DNA of 64,000 bases, from NCBI GenBank assembly GCA_029249345.1, contig JAQWHM010000017.1, positions 280,569 through 344,568 on the forward strand, read 5' to 3'. Position 1 is the first letter of the stretch; each line of letters starts with the position of its first letter. The translations under genes and the position numbers were made by a program. Source of the stretch: UBA10348 sp002469915. GTDB taxonomy: Bacteria; Bacteroidota; Rhodothermia; Rhodothermales; UBA10348. Of this stretch, positions 35,775 to 45,744 are shown in pieces. A model generated the notes under the pieces. The model saw only the letters and a program-made list of their open reading frames with translations, ran no database searches and was not told the origin of the DNA.

Positions 35775-37775
35775 TCAATAAGACAAATTTATTCCGAATC
35801 GGGCGCTTCTACCGGGAGCAGGCAAACCGAGCTGAGGCAATTGAACAGCATTTGTAATGTTGTCAACACCAGCATAAAGCTCTAAGAACATGCCAGAAGA
35901 ACTAAAGTACCGGTTAGTTGAAAGACGGGACCCCATCACTGTACTCGTCGGTAATCGAACCTGACTGTTGTCTTCCGCTAGTCCATATGCAACACCCGTG
36001 TATACCAGGCCTGTTTGAACCTTTAGATTGGGAATCAAAGACACTTCTGCATTTAGGGTAATGAGTACTTCGGGTTTCTCGGTTAAATGACGGTTTCCAT
36101 CCTCATTCAGTGAAATCGGCCTTAGCCACGTGGCGTGACCATCGATAGAAACGTGTTCTCCAATCACGCCAATCCCTGACGCCTCGATGCCGACGGTCCT
36201 CGAACCATCCAGATTGATTCGTTTTCTTTTTGTCCGCTCTCCAACTACCACATTCGTTTGATCTATGGTGTCCGTCGTTCTTCGCACAAACGCTACCATA
36301 TCAAAGGATAGGCGCTCGCCCTGCTTTTGAATCCCGGATTCCGCCATCCAGGTTCGCTCGCTCTTTAGTGCCTCATTTAATTCAAATCGATTCAGCGCTG
36401 TACCAAATAGCTCCCGCATAGTCGGAAATCTTGTCTTACTCCCTGCATTGGCCGTAATACTCACGGATTCAGAGATCGGATACGTCCCTTCAAGATTGAA
36501 TCCCGGTTCAACAAAAGCATCACGCCCCGGTTTATCACCCGTTTCCGGTGTCTGCATAATGTCCAAAGAGGCGCCCACAATCCAGGTGGAGCGTGAAGAA
36601 ACACCACTTGCTAGTTCACTTCCAACCGAAAGCATTCGCTGACGATACGATTGCTCAGGCCTTACCAACTTTCCTGTTGTCGAAAAATCAGTATCGATTT
36701 GGTCATGAGATGCGGTGGAAACAATAGCGAAATTTCGCAGGTCCAAAGATGCCACTCGGCGCTCAGCTACGAAGCGAGCGCCTGCTCCCAAATCGGTATC
36801 TCGTTGCTGACTTTCCAATTCGTCGTAAGTGGCCGAAGTGTACTGATCAATACGTTGGCGAAACCGAGTCATCCATCCAGTCGAAAATACCTGAAAGCCG
36901 ACCAGCTCCCGCGTGGCACTGACTATAGCCATGCTGTTTTGCCAGACTGGATATCGCCAGTACCTAACTCGACTCGTTAGTGGATCCAAGTGTCCTTCAG
37001 GCGCGACCCCTTTTTCAGCATCTGCATGGAGAAGCGTAAGACCGATGGATCCTTTTTCGTACTCCCGCTCAAACCTGAAGTATCCAGTAGAAGAGCGACG
37101 ATCCGTATTTACCCTTACATCGTCCCGCGCATCAAAAGGCACATTCACTTGATTGGGTACGGAATACGCGCTCCTAGATTCATGCGATCCTCCAATCAAT
37201 ATCGATGAACGCTCCCCTCGATGAGCAAACATGCCTCTGCCCAGACGAGATTCAAACGAACCACCCTGAAACGAGACCTCTGCAATTCGAGACCCTTGTC
37301 CGAGGCGCCTACTCTGGAGATTGATAACCCCTCCAGAAACGTTGGGCCCATACGCTCCACTGACGGCACCTTGCTCAGAGGACACATCTCCTAACACGGT
37401 TGAGGGTACTAGACTCAAATCAATACGATTATCCCACGGAATGTTAAGCGGTGCTCCATCCAGAAAAACAGCTACTTGGCGCTCTCCGACTCCTCGAATG
37501 TATACGAGGGTCTCACCGCGGGAGTTCGTCTGGATATGAGCCGAAGGCAACTGCCTTAAGACGCCTGCCACGTCTGGACGGTCTTGAGACGCCAATCTGG
37601 CTAAACCAACGCGGTATACTCGGTTGAATTGTTGCTCTTGGCGAGCCTGACCACCTATAACAATTTCAGACAGGTCGTAAGACGCAAGGGAATCTTTTTC
37701 TACTTGTGCATCCGCATGAACAGGTAGAAAAATGACCCACACAAGAACCCATATCAACAAGCGGCTCAATGACAT
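35775..37775 (-). CDS. TonB-dependent outer-membrane receptor
   Basis: 666 residues when started at ATG 37775, which has an AAGGGTG site and gives a proper signal peptide (LLIWVLVWVIFLPVHADAQ); an open upstream extension has none. The plug domain is seen in LASQDRPDVAGVLRQLPSAHIQ, VYIRGVGERQVAVFLDGAPLN and VSGGVINLQSRR; the rest is a beta barrel ending with ARFGINLSY. Such receptors import siderophores, cobalamin, glycans or metals with TonB energy. Ligand unknown: no SusD partner, riboswitch or metal regulator is nearby. Confidence 0.93.
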   Translation of the reverse strand: MSLSRLLIWVLVWVIFLPVHADAQVEKDSLASYDLSEIVIGGQARQEQQFNRVYRVGLARLASQDRPDVAGVLRQLPSAHIQTNSRGETLVYIRGVGERQVAVFLDGAPLNIPWDNRIDLSLVPSTVLGDVSSEQGAVSGAYGPNVSGGVINLQSRRLGQGSRIAEVSFQGGSFESRLGRGMFAHRGERSSILIGGSHESRSAYSVPNQVNVPFDARDDVRVNTDRRSSTGYFRFEREYEKGSIGLTLLHADAEKGVAPEGHLDPLTSRVRYWRYPVWQNSMAIVSATRELVGFQVFSTGWMTRFRQRIDQYTSATYDELESQQRDTDLGAGARFVAERRVASLDLRNFAIVSTASHDQIDTDFSTTGKLVRPEQSYRQRMLSVGSELASGVSSRSTWIVGASLDIMQTPETGDKPGRDAFVEPGFNLEGTYPISESVSITANAGSKTRFPTMRELFGTALNRFELNEALKSERTWMAESGIQKQGERLSFDMVAFVRRTTDTIDQTNVVVGERTKRKRINLDGSRTVGIEASGIGVIGEHVSIDGHATWLRPISLNEDGNRHLTEKPEVLITLNAEVSLIPNLKVQTGLVYTGVAYGLAEDNSQVRLPTSTVMGSRLSTNRYFSSSGMFLELYAGVDNITNAVQLPQLGLPAPGRSARFGINLSY

Positions 37776-37789
37776 AGCACCCTTGAATT

Positions 37790-37797
37790 CAAATATA
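37790..37797 (-). promoter_or_regulatory. Possible Bacteroidota-type -7 box upstream of the TonB receptor
   Basis: On the minus strand the sequence TATATTTG fits the Bacteroidota housekeeping consensus TAnnTTTG, in an A/T-rich patch before the receptor start. A convincing -33 TTTG is not present and the resulting leader would be very short, so this is a weak candidate. Confidence 0.2.
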
Positions 37798-37896
37798 ATT
37801 GATAATATCCAGAACGAAGCATCTCCACAGCTACCTTTTCGGGAGCTTTGATGGCGGAGTGCTACGTTTCCACGCTCTTCCTTTCCAATCATCGAA

Positions 37897-39156
37897 TTAA
37901 ATGATCGTTCCGTCCGGAATCTGACAGTTTTTCGGAATAACTACGATGCCGTCTCGAATGAAGTATCCATCACCATCGAAATGATCATATCCTGTTTCAT
38001 TAAGAATCTTGCAGTCCTTCCCAATACTCGCATTTCGGTCAACGATAGTGCGACGAATTTTAGTACCGTCTCCAATACCTGGCTGATCCGGGCCATCCAT
38101 TAATATTCGATCTGCAGGGTCATGCCAACGGAAGTAATCATTTCCCATGACTACCGTTTCATCCAACTCGACATCATCTCCAATGAAACTGCGAAGACCA
38201 ATGACCGAGTTCGTAATCCGCGACTTCCCAATAACACTTGCTTCCGCAATGATCGAGTGATTTACTCTCGAATGTTGAAATTTCGCGGGCTGTAGCATGC
38301 GGGCATTCGTGTATATCGGCATTTCCGGATTGTACAGGTCAAAATCAGGTCTTGGCCTCGTTAACATCAGATTCGCGTCAAAAAATGACTTGATGGTTCC
38401 GATATCACTCCAATATCCCTCGAAAGCATAACTCGCTACTCTGTGCGAGGAAAGTGCGGACGGGATAATCTCCTTTCCAAAGTCGTGGGCGTCCTGATGA
38501 CGCTCAAACAACTCTTTCAGAACTTTTGCAGAGAAAATATAGATGCCCATAGAAGCAAGATATATACGACCTTGCTGCTCCATTTCATCTGAAACACTAC
38601 TGCTTTTCCCTTCCAGATCTTCAACATCAGGTTTTTCATAAAACTCGGTGATCAAACCCTCTGAGTTGGTCTTCAAAATTCCAAAACCCGGTGCATCCGA
38701 GGCATCAACCGGGATAGAGGCAATCGTAACATCAGCGTTGGTAGCACGATGATGAGCCAACATCTTCTGATAGTCCATCGTATAGAGTTGGTCACCAGAA
38801 AGGATGAGCACCTCATCATGACGGTAATGCTGCACGTGCTGCATACTTTGTCGAACCGCATCTGCCGTGCCTTGAAACCACTCTTTTGAAAACGGAGTCT
38901 GCTCAGCCGCCAAAATGTTCACAAATCCATGTCGAAACTTGTCGAAACGATAGGTTTGGCTAATGTGTCGATTCAAACTCGCTGAATTGTATTGGGTCAC
39001 CACAAATATCTGATTGATATCTGAATTGATACAATTCGAGACCGGAATATCAATTAATCGATACTTCCCTGCCAGAGGCACAGCTGGTTTGGACCGGTGA
39101 TGAGTTAATGGAAACAGGCGAGAACCAGCTCCCCCTCCGAGAATGATAGAAATCAT
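37897..39156 (-). CDS. glgC: GlgC, glucose-1-phosphate adenylyltransferase
   Basis: Makes ADP-glucose, the donor for glycogen. From ATG 39156 (GGAG ten bases upstream) the protein has 419 residues and begins at the nucleotide-binding ILGGGAGSRLFPLTHHRSKPAVPLAGKYRLIDIPVSNCI region, followed by LILSGDQLYTMDY, GFGILKT and YEKPD, and a left-handed beta-helix of hexapeptide repeats (SVIGKSRITNSVIG...). The sequence resembles the plant/cyanobacterial type. A partial glycogen-synthase-like gene lies 4.4 kb away on the other strand and a GH13 enzyme lies 25 kb away. Confidence 0.95.
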   Translation of the reverse strand: MISIILGGGAGSRLFPLTHHRSKPAVPLAGKYRLIDIPVSNCINSDINQIFVVTQYNSASLNRHISQTYRFDKFRHGFVNILAAEQTPFSKEWFQGTADAVRQSMQHVQHYRHDEVLILSGDQLYTMDYQKMLAHHRATNADVTIASIPVDASDAPGFGILKTNSEGLITEFYEKPDVEDLEGKSSSVSDEMEQQGRIYLASMGIYIFSAKVLKELFERHQDAHDFGKEIIPSALSSHRVASYAFEGYWSDIGTIKSFFDANLMLTRPRPDFDLYNPEMPIYTNARMLQPAKFQHSRVNHSIIAEASVIGKSRITNSVIGLRSFIGDDVELDETVVMGNDYFRWHDPADRILMDGPDQPGIGDGTKIRRTIVDRNASIGKDCKILNETGYDHFDGDGYFIRDGIVVIPKNCQIPDGTII

Positions 39157-39344
39157 GGATAGCTCCAATAGGTTTACGGAGTCAAACCTACGCCTGAACA
39201 ACTGAACGGTCAACGCCGGACCTTGCCGCTCACCTCTATTAACCGAATTATAATGTGCCGCGCCGGAGGATCGTCAATAATTGGTGCTCCGTGAAACTCG
39301 ACTCTACTCCTCGTGTAGACTGTGCAACTCATTTCATTTGAAGC

Positions 39345-42300
39345 ATGTCCAGTAGCACGACCCAACTGGTGGAGTTTATCCACCGAAAACTGAAAGCAAC
39401 ACGTCTTCGGTTGCTCCAAGTAAGCCTGTTCAGTGGCGCGTTACTTCTCATTGGTTCATTTTCGGCCTTGTGGTTCATTTCCGCATCGCTTGAGTCCTTT
39501 TTCTGGTTTGCTCCAACCGTGCGCTGGGGACTACTGATATTCGCCGGTTTAGGCCTTCTCATTGTCTTTTCCCGATTTGTTCTTCTACCCGTTCTAATTA
39601 ACGCTGGTCTCTTATCTGGAGGGGAAAATGAGACGCTTGCCAAGAAAATCGGCCATTCGTTTCCTGAGGTAGAAGATCGACTACTGAATCTGCTACAGCT
39701 CTCCGAGGGAAGTCATAGCTCCTCTCCTGAGCCTTTTGTGGACTCTGCACTCCAAAAACTTGGTGAGCCACTCAAAAGTGTTCCTTTTGAAGAGATCGTT
39801 TCCTGGAAAGAGACGCGAAAGGTTGGGCTTTGGGCTATCAGCCCAGTACTTCTTCTACTGGTTTTCCTGCTTGCCGCACCCGGTTCCTTTTTCTCCGCTA
39901 CTACTCGTCTTACAAGCCCAACTACGGAATTTGAACGTCCTGCGCCTTTTTCTTTCGCTGTTTTACCTGGCGACACAGAAATCGTGATCGGTGAAGACCT
40001 AAAAGTTTCCATTTCTATCTCGGGTGACTATGCAGATACCCAGCCTGTACTTGAATCGTTGGTGGACGGTGAAATGCGGTCCAGGTTCATCAATCTGACG
40101 GAAGACTCCACGGGTTCGCTGAGTCATTTATACAGAAGCATTCGGCAACCCTTCAGATATCGCGTTTCCGGTGGTGGTTTAGCCAGTCCTTGGTTTACGG
40201 TCGAAGTCGTTGAGCGTCCATTGGTACAGGAATTGAATCTGCGTATTTCCTACCCGTCCTACACCCGAATTCCCGACCAACGGCTAGCTTCCAATGTGGG
40301 CGACGTAGTTGCACTCGGTGGAAGCCGTGTTGATCTCACTGTTTCTGTTGCAGGGGCTCGCGCGGAAAGAGCTGTCCTAGCATTTGAAAGTGGAATCAAT
40401 ACCGAAATGGAGCTCGACGGCCTTTCCGCGCGAGCCTCATTCACCGTCAGATCGAATGATCGCTACAAAGTGCGTCTTTATTCCGCAGGCGACATCCAAA
40501 ACTTAGATCCGATCTCCTATTCAATCGAGACGCTTTCTGACTCGTCGCCAACGGCCACGTTATTATCGCCTGCCGCTTTGGTCGACCTCTCTGATGAGAT
40601 GCATGTTTTTCTGCTTACCCACATCACAGATGATTTTGGGTTTCGCAACATGACACTTAACTATCGACTCTCCGATAGTCGATTTGGCAACGTTTCTGAG
40701 ACGTTTACCACGTACCCTCTCCCCGCTCCAGATCCTTTTGCGTTAGATCAAGAAATCCCCTTCGATTGGTACCTCAACCGGGAAACAGGTCTTGACCCCG
40801 TACCTGGCGATATGTTTGAATATTACATTCAAGTTTGGGACAATGATGCCGTCTCTGGGTACAAATCTGCCCAGACCAGAGTTTTCCAACTCCGCTTCCC
40901 CTCCCTCGCAGAGCAATTCAAAGATCTAGATAACTCCCAAGATCGCACCGAGGACTCCATTGAGAAGATGCTCGAAAAGGCCGACGCGGTCAGAGAGCAG
41001 TTTGAGGAATTGAAGGAAGATCTCATTCAAAAACCAGAAGCAGAATGGGAAGATGAACGCGCACTTGACCAGCTGCAAGAACGTCAGGAGGAAATGGAAA
41101 ATGCCGTTGATGAGATCAGCCAGCAAATGGAGGATCTGGCCGAACAGATGAACAACAACGATCTGGTATCGGACGAGACGATGAGCATGTTCGAAGAACT
41201 TCAAGAGGTAGTAGACGAAGTTCGGACGCCCGAGTTAATGGACGCGCTTGAGCAATTGGAATCTGCAATCGACAACATGGACTTGAATGAGATGCAGGAT
41301 GCCCTCGAAAAATTTGAGTTCTCCGAGGACATGTATTCCGAAAGACTGGAGCGAACGCTGGACCTGTTCAAACAATTTAGAGTCCAGCAGGACATGGATG
41401 AAGTCGAACAACGAGCAGAGGATCTCGCAGAAACTGAAGACAAATTAGCTGAGGAGACCGCCAAACTCGAAAACGAACAACAAGAGCCTGAGGAGGCCGC
41501 GGGCGACAATGAGGATGCAGATGAACGTCGTGAGGAGTTAGCTGAGCAACAGGAAATGGCGGCCGAAGAAATGCAAGCCCTCGAAGATAAGATGGAAGAA
41601 GTGCTGGAGCGCATGGAAGAGCTGAAAAACATGCCATCCGAACAGATGCAGGACTTGATGGAAGACACGCAGGACGAGCAACTCTCTCAAAAAATGCAGG
41701 AAAATGCTGAAGAGGTGAAAGAAGGCGACCTTGGCGAGGCATCTCAGCAACAGCAGGAAATGTCCGAGCAGTTGGGCCAGCTCTCATCGGATATGAACCA
41801 GATGCAGATGAACATGCAGGGTGCTCAGATGCAACTCAATATTGCCGCCATACGTGCTGCGGTCGAGGACATCCTTGTGCTGTCAGATCAACAAGAAAGT
41901 CTACGTCTTGATGTAATTCAATTATCTGCAGAGTCCCCTCTTTTAAGAACCTCGGCACAAGCACAGGTAAATCTGGCCGAGGGTCTAAGTATGGTCTCGG
42001 ATTCATTACAGAGCATTGCCAAAGAAGTGCCGCAAATGACTCGCGATATTCAGCAGCGGGCTGGTGATGCGATGCGAGAGATGGGAGATGCTACGCTGGC
42101 TCTTACCGAGCGAGCCGCCAGACGAGCCGGTGGTCATCAGAAAGGTGCTATGACCAATCTCAATGAACTCGCGCTCATGCTGTCTGAATTACTTAATCAG
42201 CAGATGAACGGGTCCGGAGCTGGGCAAAGCAATATGTCTATGGAAGAGATGATGGAGCAGTTGCAGCAAATGGGCCAGCAACAGCAGCAAATCAATCAGC

Positions 42301-42788
42301 AGATTCAACAGCTTCTGAATGACATGCAAGGCAGTCGACTCACTTCCGATATGATGGAGCGTTTGCGCCAACTGGGAAGCCAGCAGGAGAAAATGCGGGG
42401 GGATCTTCGAAAAATGAATAGGGAGAAAGGCGCTCGTAATAAGGTGCTGGGAGATTTGAATCGTATTGCAGACCAGATGATGGAGAGTATCGAGGAGCTA
42501 CAGCAAAACCGAGTCTCCCGACGTACCGTGCAGCGTCAGAATCAAATTCTCACCCGATTACTTGAAGCATCAAGGTCCCTTGAGAAGCGCGGAGAAGAGA
42601 AGAAGCGTAAAGGCAAAACCGCTGAAGAAATTCTGAGGCAAAGCCCCGCAGATTTGCAGCCTTCTGAGCAAATGGAACGGTTGCGCCGAGACCTTATTAG
42701 AGCTCTAGAAACAGGCTACTCTTCGGATTACGAATCTTTGATTAGACGGTACTTCGAAATGCTTCAAACAGAGAGCCGGGATCAGTAG
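39345..42788 (+). CDS. DUF4175-family giant membrane-anchored coiled-coil protein
   Basis: 1147 residues. Hydrophobic helices at about 22-45, 50-75 and 150-172 anchor it in the inner membrane, followed by a beta-rich extracytoplasmic part (about 190-510; Ig-like strands such as VQELNLRISYPSYTRIP). From about 530 to 1130 it is an Asp/Glu/Gln/Met-rich coiled coil with long heptad runs and low-complexity QQ/EE/MQ repeats. This is the layout of DUF4175 proteins, found in Bacteroidota and alpha-proteobacteria with unknown role. Isolated gene, between divergent glgC and convergent DUF393. A mechanical or envelope-spanning role is only a guess. Confidence 0.85.
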   Translation: MSSSTTQLVEFIHRKLKATRLRLLQVSLFSGALLLIGSFSALWFISASLESFFWFAPTVRWGLLIFAGLGLLIVFSRFVLLPVLINAGLLSGGENETLAKKIGHSFPEVEDRLLNLLQLSEGSHSSSPEPFVDSALQKLGEPLKSVPFEEIVSWKETRKVGLWAISPVLLLLVFLLAAPGSFFSATTRLTSPTTEFERPAPFSFAVLPGDTEIVIGEDLKVSISISGDYADTQPVLESLVDGEMRSRFINLTEDSTGSLSHLYRSIRQPFRYRVSGGGLASPWFTVEVVERPLVQELNLRISYPSYTRIPDQRLASNVGDVVALGGSRVDLTVSVAGARAERAVLAFESGINTEMELDGLSARASFTVRSNDRYKVRLYSAGDIQNLDPISYSIETLSDSSPTATLLSPAALVDLSDEMHVFLLTHITDDFGFRNMTLNYRLSDSRFGNVSETFTTYPLPAPDPFALDQEIPFDWYLNRETGLDPVPGDMFEYYIQVWDNDAVSGYKSAQTRVFQLRFPSLAEQFKDLDNSQDRTEDSIEKMLEKADAVREQFEELKEDLIQKPEAEWEDERALDQLQERQEEMENAVDEISQQMEDLAEQMNNNDLVSDETMSMFEELQEVVDEVRTPELMDALEQLESAIDNMDLNEMQDALEKFEFSEDMYSERLERTLDLFKQFRVQQDMDEVEQRAEDLAETEDKLAEETAKLENEQQEPEEAAGDNEDADERREELAEQQEMAAEEMQALEDKMEEVLERMEELKNMPSEQMQDLMEDTQDEQLSQKMQENAEEVKEGDLGEASQQQQEMSEQLGQLSSDMNQMQMNMQGAQMQLNIAAIRAAVEDILVLSDQQESLRLDVIQLSAESPLLRTSAQAQVNLAEGLSMVSDSLQSIAKEVPQMTRDIQQRAGDAMREMGDATLALTERAARRAGGHQKGAMTNLNELALMLSELLNQQMNGSGAGQSNMSMEEMMEQLQQMGQQQQQINQQIQQLLNDMQGSRLTSDMMERLRQLGSQQEKMRGDLRKMNREKGARNKVLGDLNRIADQMMESIEELQQNRVSRRTVQRQNQILTRLLEASRSLEKRGEEKKRKGKTAEEILRQSPADLQPSEQMERLRRDLIRALETGYSSDYESLIRRYFEMLQTESRDQ

Positions 42789-42796
42789 ACACGATC

Positions 42797-43198
42797 TCAA
42801 ATGAAGCGTGCGCGCGTTTCCGGTGTTGGCATCCGGCAAACATCCTGCTTCCCGAACCACTTGTACCTATTTCTGGCGATCCAGTTATATACTGGATTCC
42901 TTATGATTTCGGGGATAATGATAAACCCATACATCAACGGCCAAGCTCCGCTTAGCCTACGTGCCACACGTAACGCAGCCGTTGAATTCGTGTAGACCAC
43001 GCCGCCTTCTAACAAAACAATAGAATCCAGGTAGTCTCCCGATAGGTTGTAGTTCTTCAGTAAAGCCATTCCCTCATCAGATTGAAGCGCACCGAACTTA
43101 AAATGGCGTTTCAGATCCCGATCGAGAATAAAATTGACGCTAGCGTTGCACAGATTGCACACTCCATCAAATAGTATGACTGCTGACTCTGAATGCAC
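42797..43198 (-). CDS. DUF393/DCC-family thiol-disulfide protein
   Basis: 133 residues from a GTG start. VILFDGVCNLCNASVNFILDRD has the DxxCxxC redox motif (Cys14, Cys17), and FGALQSDEG and YTNSTAALRVARRL match the YuxK/DCC family. Members are small thioredoxin-like cytosolic proteins with little known biology. It converges with DUF4175, whose stop is 8 bases away. Confidence 0.9.
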   Translation of the reverse strand: MHSESAVILFDGVCNLCNASVNFILDRDLKRHFKFGALQSDEGMALLKNYNLSGDYLDSIVLLEGGVVYTNSTAALRVARRLSGAWPLMYGFIIIPEIIRNPVYNWIARNRYKWFGKQDVCRMPTPETRARFI

Positions 43199-43531
43199 CG
43201 GAATAATAGGATTTATGAGGTTTCGGCATTGAGTTGCCCGAAACGGATTGGCGTTACAAAGGCTTCAAAAGCTACACAAAATCCTCACTACCTACACATA
43301 TTGCCGAAACTTGACGCTTCTAGTCTTGAAAAAACAATGACATATTGGTAAATTAAGGGTTCTGTCAATTTTTGAAGATTGCGATTCGAGTCGCGTCCTT
43401 GAGGATGGCCAGTACCCACCGACCGGGAAAAGAGGTGATTGGCGTGCGCATTTTGACCAGTTCAGAATGGCAATCCGCCCTCTCGCACCGTGTCATAAAG
43501 ATGTTTCTCCCGTCAACAAAGTGACACAGAA
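43199..43531. other. 333-base gap with no gene; one weak promoter candidate
   Basis: No plausible open frame or RNA motif was found. An A/T-rich stretch carries TTGAAA at 43326-43331 and TAAATT at 43349-43354 with a 17-base spacer, which could drive the following glycogen-synthase-like gene with a long leader (about 170 bases). The match is only moderate (5/6 and 4/6 to the classical boxes). Confidence 0.3.
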
Positions 43532-44302
43532 ATGGCCGACGCGATGAGGATTCTGTTTATTTCCGGAGAAGTATCCCCTTTTTCCGACACTAGCGAAGCA
43601 GCTGGGCTTGTTCGTTCTCTCCCAGAGGCATTGCATGAATCCGGTCGATTTGAGACCCGAATCATGATGCCCCGTTACGGGACAGTGAGTGAACGCAAAA
43701 ACAGGCTTCACGAAGTCATTCGACTTTCAGGCAGTGAGATCACGCTGGGAGATCGAACGGAAATGCTGCGTGTCAAAGTAGCTTCAATTCCTGGTATTCG
43801 TCTCCAGGTCTATTTCATGGACAATGACTACTACTTCAAGCGGAAAGGCATCTTTGCTGACCGCCAAGGCGTCATGTTCGAAGACAACCTTCAACGTTCG
43901 GCATTTTACGCCCGCAGCGTGATCCGTACTATTCGCAATCTAGGTTGGAAGCCGGATTTAGTGCACTCATTCGGATGGTTAAGTGGACTCGTCCCATACG
44001 TTCTGCGTACCGAGTTCAACGAAGATGACCTATTTAAGGAAGCTAAAATCGTCTATACACCCGAAGAGGTTGATTTCGATACCCGCTTTGAGCAGGCCTC
44101 GTTTGATCATCTAACGATGGCTCCTCACGATGACTTAATTGGTGGTTCACCTGTTGAGGCTGGAATACGCTTCGCTGATGCGACCATCCTACCTCCTTCG
44201 ATGGCCAGTTCCTCTCAGGCCTCTTTCTCTGGCGTGGCTGAAACTGAAATGGATGAGGCTGTAGCGGTGTACGAAAAGGTTCTGGCTGGAATTCCTGCCT
44301 GA
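43532..44302 (+). CDS. Free-standing N-terminal (acceptor-side) domain of glycogen/starch synthase, GT5-like
   Basis: 256 residues: RILFISGEVSPFSDTSEAAGLVRSLPEAL is the GlgA opening (normally ..EVaPF.K.GGLaDVv..LP..L), followed by RIMMPRYGTV, LQVYFMDNDYYFKRKG and PDLVHSFGWLSGLVPYVLR. The usual KTGGL is changed to SDTSEAAGL, losing the conserved Lys-x-Gly-Gly that binds ADP-glucose phosphate. The second Rossmann domain of GT5 synthases is absent: the frame ends in a short tail. Such half-size proteins sit beside DUF4270 genes in Bacteroidota. It likely does not make glycogen by itself; a regulatory or binding role is inferred. Confidence 0.75.
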   Translation: MADAMRILFISGEVSPFSDTSEAAGLVRSLPEALHESGRFETRIMMPRYGTVSERKNRLHEVIRLSGSEITLGDRTEMLRVKVASIPGIRLQVYFMDNDYYFKRKGIFADRQGVMFEDNLQRSAFYARSVIRTIRNLGWKPDLVHSFGWLSGLVPYVLRTEFNEDDLFKEAKIVYTPEEVDFDTRFEQASFDHLTMAPHDDLIGGSPVEAGIRFADATILPPSMASSSQASFSGVAETEMDEAVAVYEKVLAGIPA

Positions 44303-44571
44303 TTGACTTTTCAAGAAGACGTTGATTTCTACCCTACATGGAAGAAACAACTGGATTGAAGGAGGCATACACCTACGCTATATCTATCGGAGCTAAGCTC
44401 CGTTGGTTCAACTCTGCACGGAACACACTACAATTTGCGTTTTGGTACACTTCAATCGAAGCGTTGGTATACGAAATGTGGCTCGGGTCCCGTTGAGAGA
44501 AGAAAACGGTAAATACAATCAGATCTAAACCTACGGTCCACGACCAGGCCAGTCATACAACGCGAGACGGA

Positions 44572-45744
44572 ATGCCCGGCAAATCACTTCTACGCTCTTC
44601 TTTTCTAGGGCTTATCGCTATCGTATTTCTGCTTGCAGGATGCGATGATCCATCAACGGTTGGTATGGGACTTGTTGAATCCCAAGCGGGAGACCCGGAA
44701 GTTTCTACGCTAAGCGCAACGTTATCCAACTCCGATGGTCTAGCTGATATGACCGGTGGCACACAACAGTCGGGAGCATTTAGAGCCCTTTTTGGGCAAG
44801 TTGATGACCCAGTAGCTGGACCATTTTCAATGACGGGTGTAATGGATTTTGTCCCAGGTTCGGATGTTGATACCGCTTTCAAGGTTACATCTGTTGAATT
44901 TGCCGAGCTCCTTTTGAATCTAGATTACGTCTATGGAGATACCACCCTCGATTTGACATTGAATGTCTATGAAGTGGACCAAGCGTGGGACGCGGTGAAT
45001 GCCAGAGCAGACACCTTTATTGTGGCCCGATCGCTGGTAACGACCGTTACTTTCACCCCAGAGCCAGGAATGATTCGAATTGAACTTCCAACGGAATGGG
45101 TAAATGATCACGATGCAGATTTGAGAAGCGATTCGTTCGCGGATGAATTCCATGGCTTTTCGTTCCAAGTATCGGACGGAAATGCCATCGGTGGTATTCA
45201 CTTAAGCTCCTCTGAATTGAGAGCTTCATCCGTACCTGGAGACACCGTTGGGTTTCCTCTGTCCAAGGTCCTGTCTACCTCTTCCCTTCAAGATGGTCCG
45301 CAGAACAGCGACTTGTTTGTGTTAAGAGATGGAGCTGCAGAAGCTGCTTCCCTGAACATCCCTATTGATCCAGACTTGTTTGGACAAGCTGCTATACACA
45401 GATCTATTCTTCGTTTGGACGTAGATGACCTCACCGGATTGTATCCAGTTGGATTTAATCGCCCGGGGCTGGCAGAGGTCGGCCTTAGAGCAGTCGCTGA
45501 AGACAATGAAACGCGTTTGGATGTGCTTGAAGTAGCCGTTACGGAAGATGGCCCGCTGTCGTTCGAATCAGATGCTCTGGCCAATATTTTGCAAAGCGCC
45601 AATCTGGGTAATTCTGGATTGGATCGGTTTGAGCTTTACATACCCAACGAGTCTAGCACCGTGGACTTCGTTGCTATCAGATCAGGAACGCCCCAGAACA
45701 TGGGCCCTCGCGCGATCATCACATTTACCCCTCTGAACCGATGA
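44572..45744 (+). CDS. DUF4270-like lipoprotein
   Basis: 390 residues. A lipobox LAGC (Cys24) follows the hydrophobic LGLIAIVFLL, so it is a lipoprotein. The mature part is all beta with FALFGQ-like RALFGQVDDPVAGPF, VTSVEFAELLLNLDYVYGDTTLDLTLNVYEV and a carboxy end PQNMGPRAIITFTP, matching DUF4270 proteins. Function unknown. The neighbouring outer-membrane gene begins in its stop codon (ATGA), and it follows the GT5-like half-enzyme, an arrangement recurring in the phylum (from memory). Confidence 0.75.
   Translation: MPGKSLLRSSFLGLIAIVFLLAGCDDPSTVGMGLVESQAGDPEVSTLSATLSNSDGLADMTGGTQQSGAFRALFGQVDDPVAGPFSMTGVMDFVPGSDVDTAFKVTSVEFAELLLNLDYVYGDTTLDLTLNVYEVDQAWDAVNARADTFIVARSLVTTVTFTPEPGMIRIELPTEWVNDHDADLRSDSFADEFHGFSFQVSDGNAIGGIHLSSSELRASSVPGDTVGFPLSKVLSTSSLQDGPQNSDLFVLRDGAAEAASLNIPIDPDLFGQAAIHRSILRLDVDDLTGLYPVGFNRPGLAEVGLRAVAEDNETRLDVLEVAVTEDGPLSFESDALANILQSANLGNSGLDRFELYIPNESSTVDFVAIRSGTPQNMGPRAIITFTPLNR

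Noticed and set aside
37776..37896. Cobalamin riboswitch before the TonB receptor
   Set aside because: The gap is only 121 bases and shows no B12-box-like sequence.
39223..39254. TTGCCG and TATAAT upstream of DUF4175 as a promoter
   Set aside because: The spacer is 20 bases and the -35 match is weak.
39713..42371. Several long minus-strand open frames opposite the DUF4175 gene, rich in Ser/Leu/His
   Set aside because: They mirror the biased coiled-coil codons on the plus strand and lack start sites or homology.
40900..42700. Repetitive sequence that could suggest a tandem-repeat array
   Set aside because: The repeats are protein-level heptads of a coiled coil, not DNA repeats with spacers; no CRISPR pattern.
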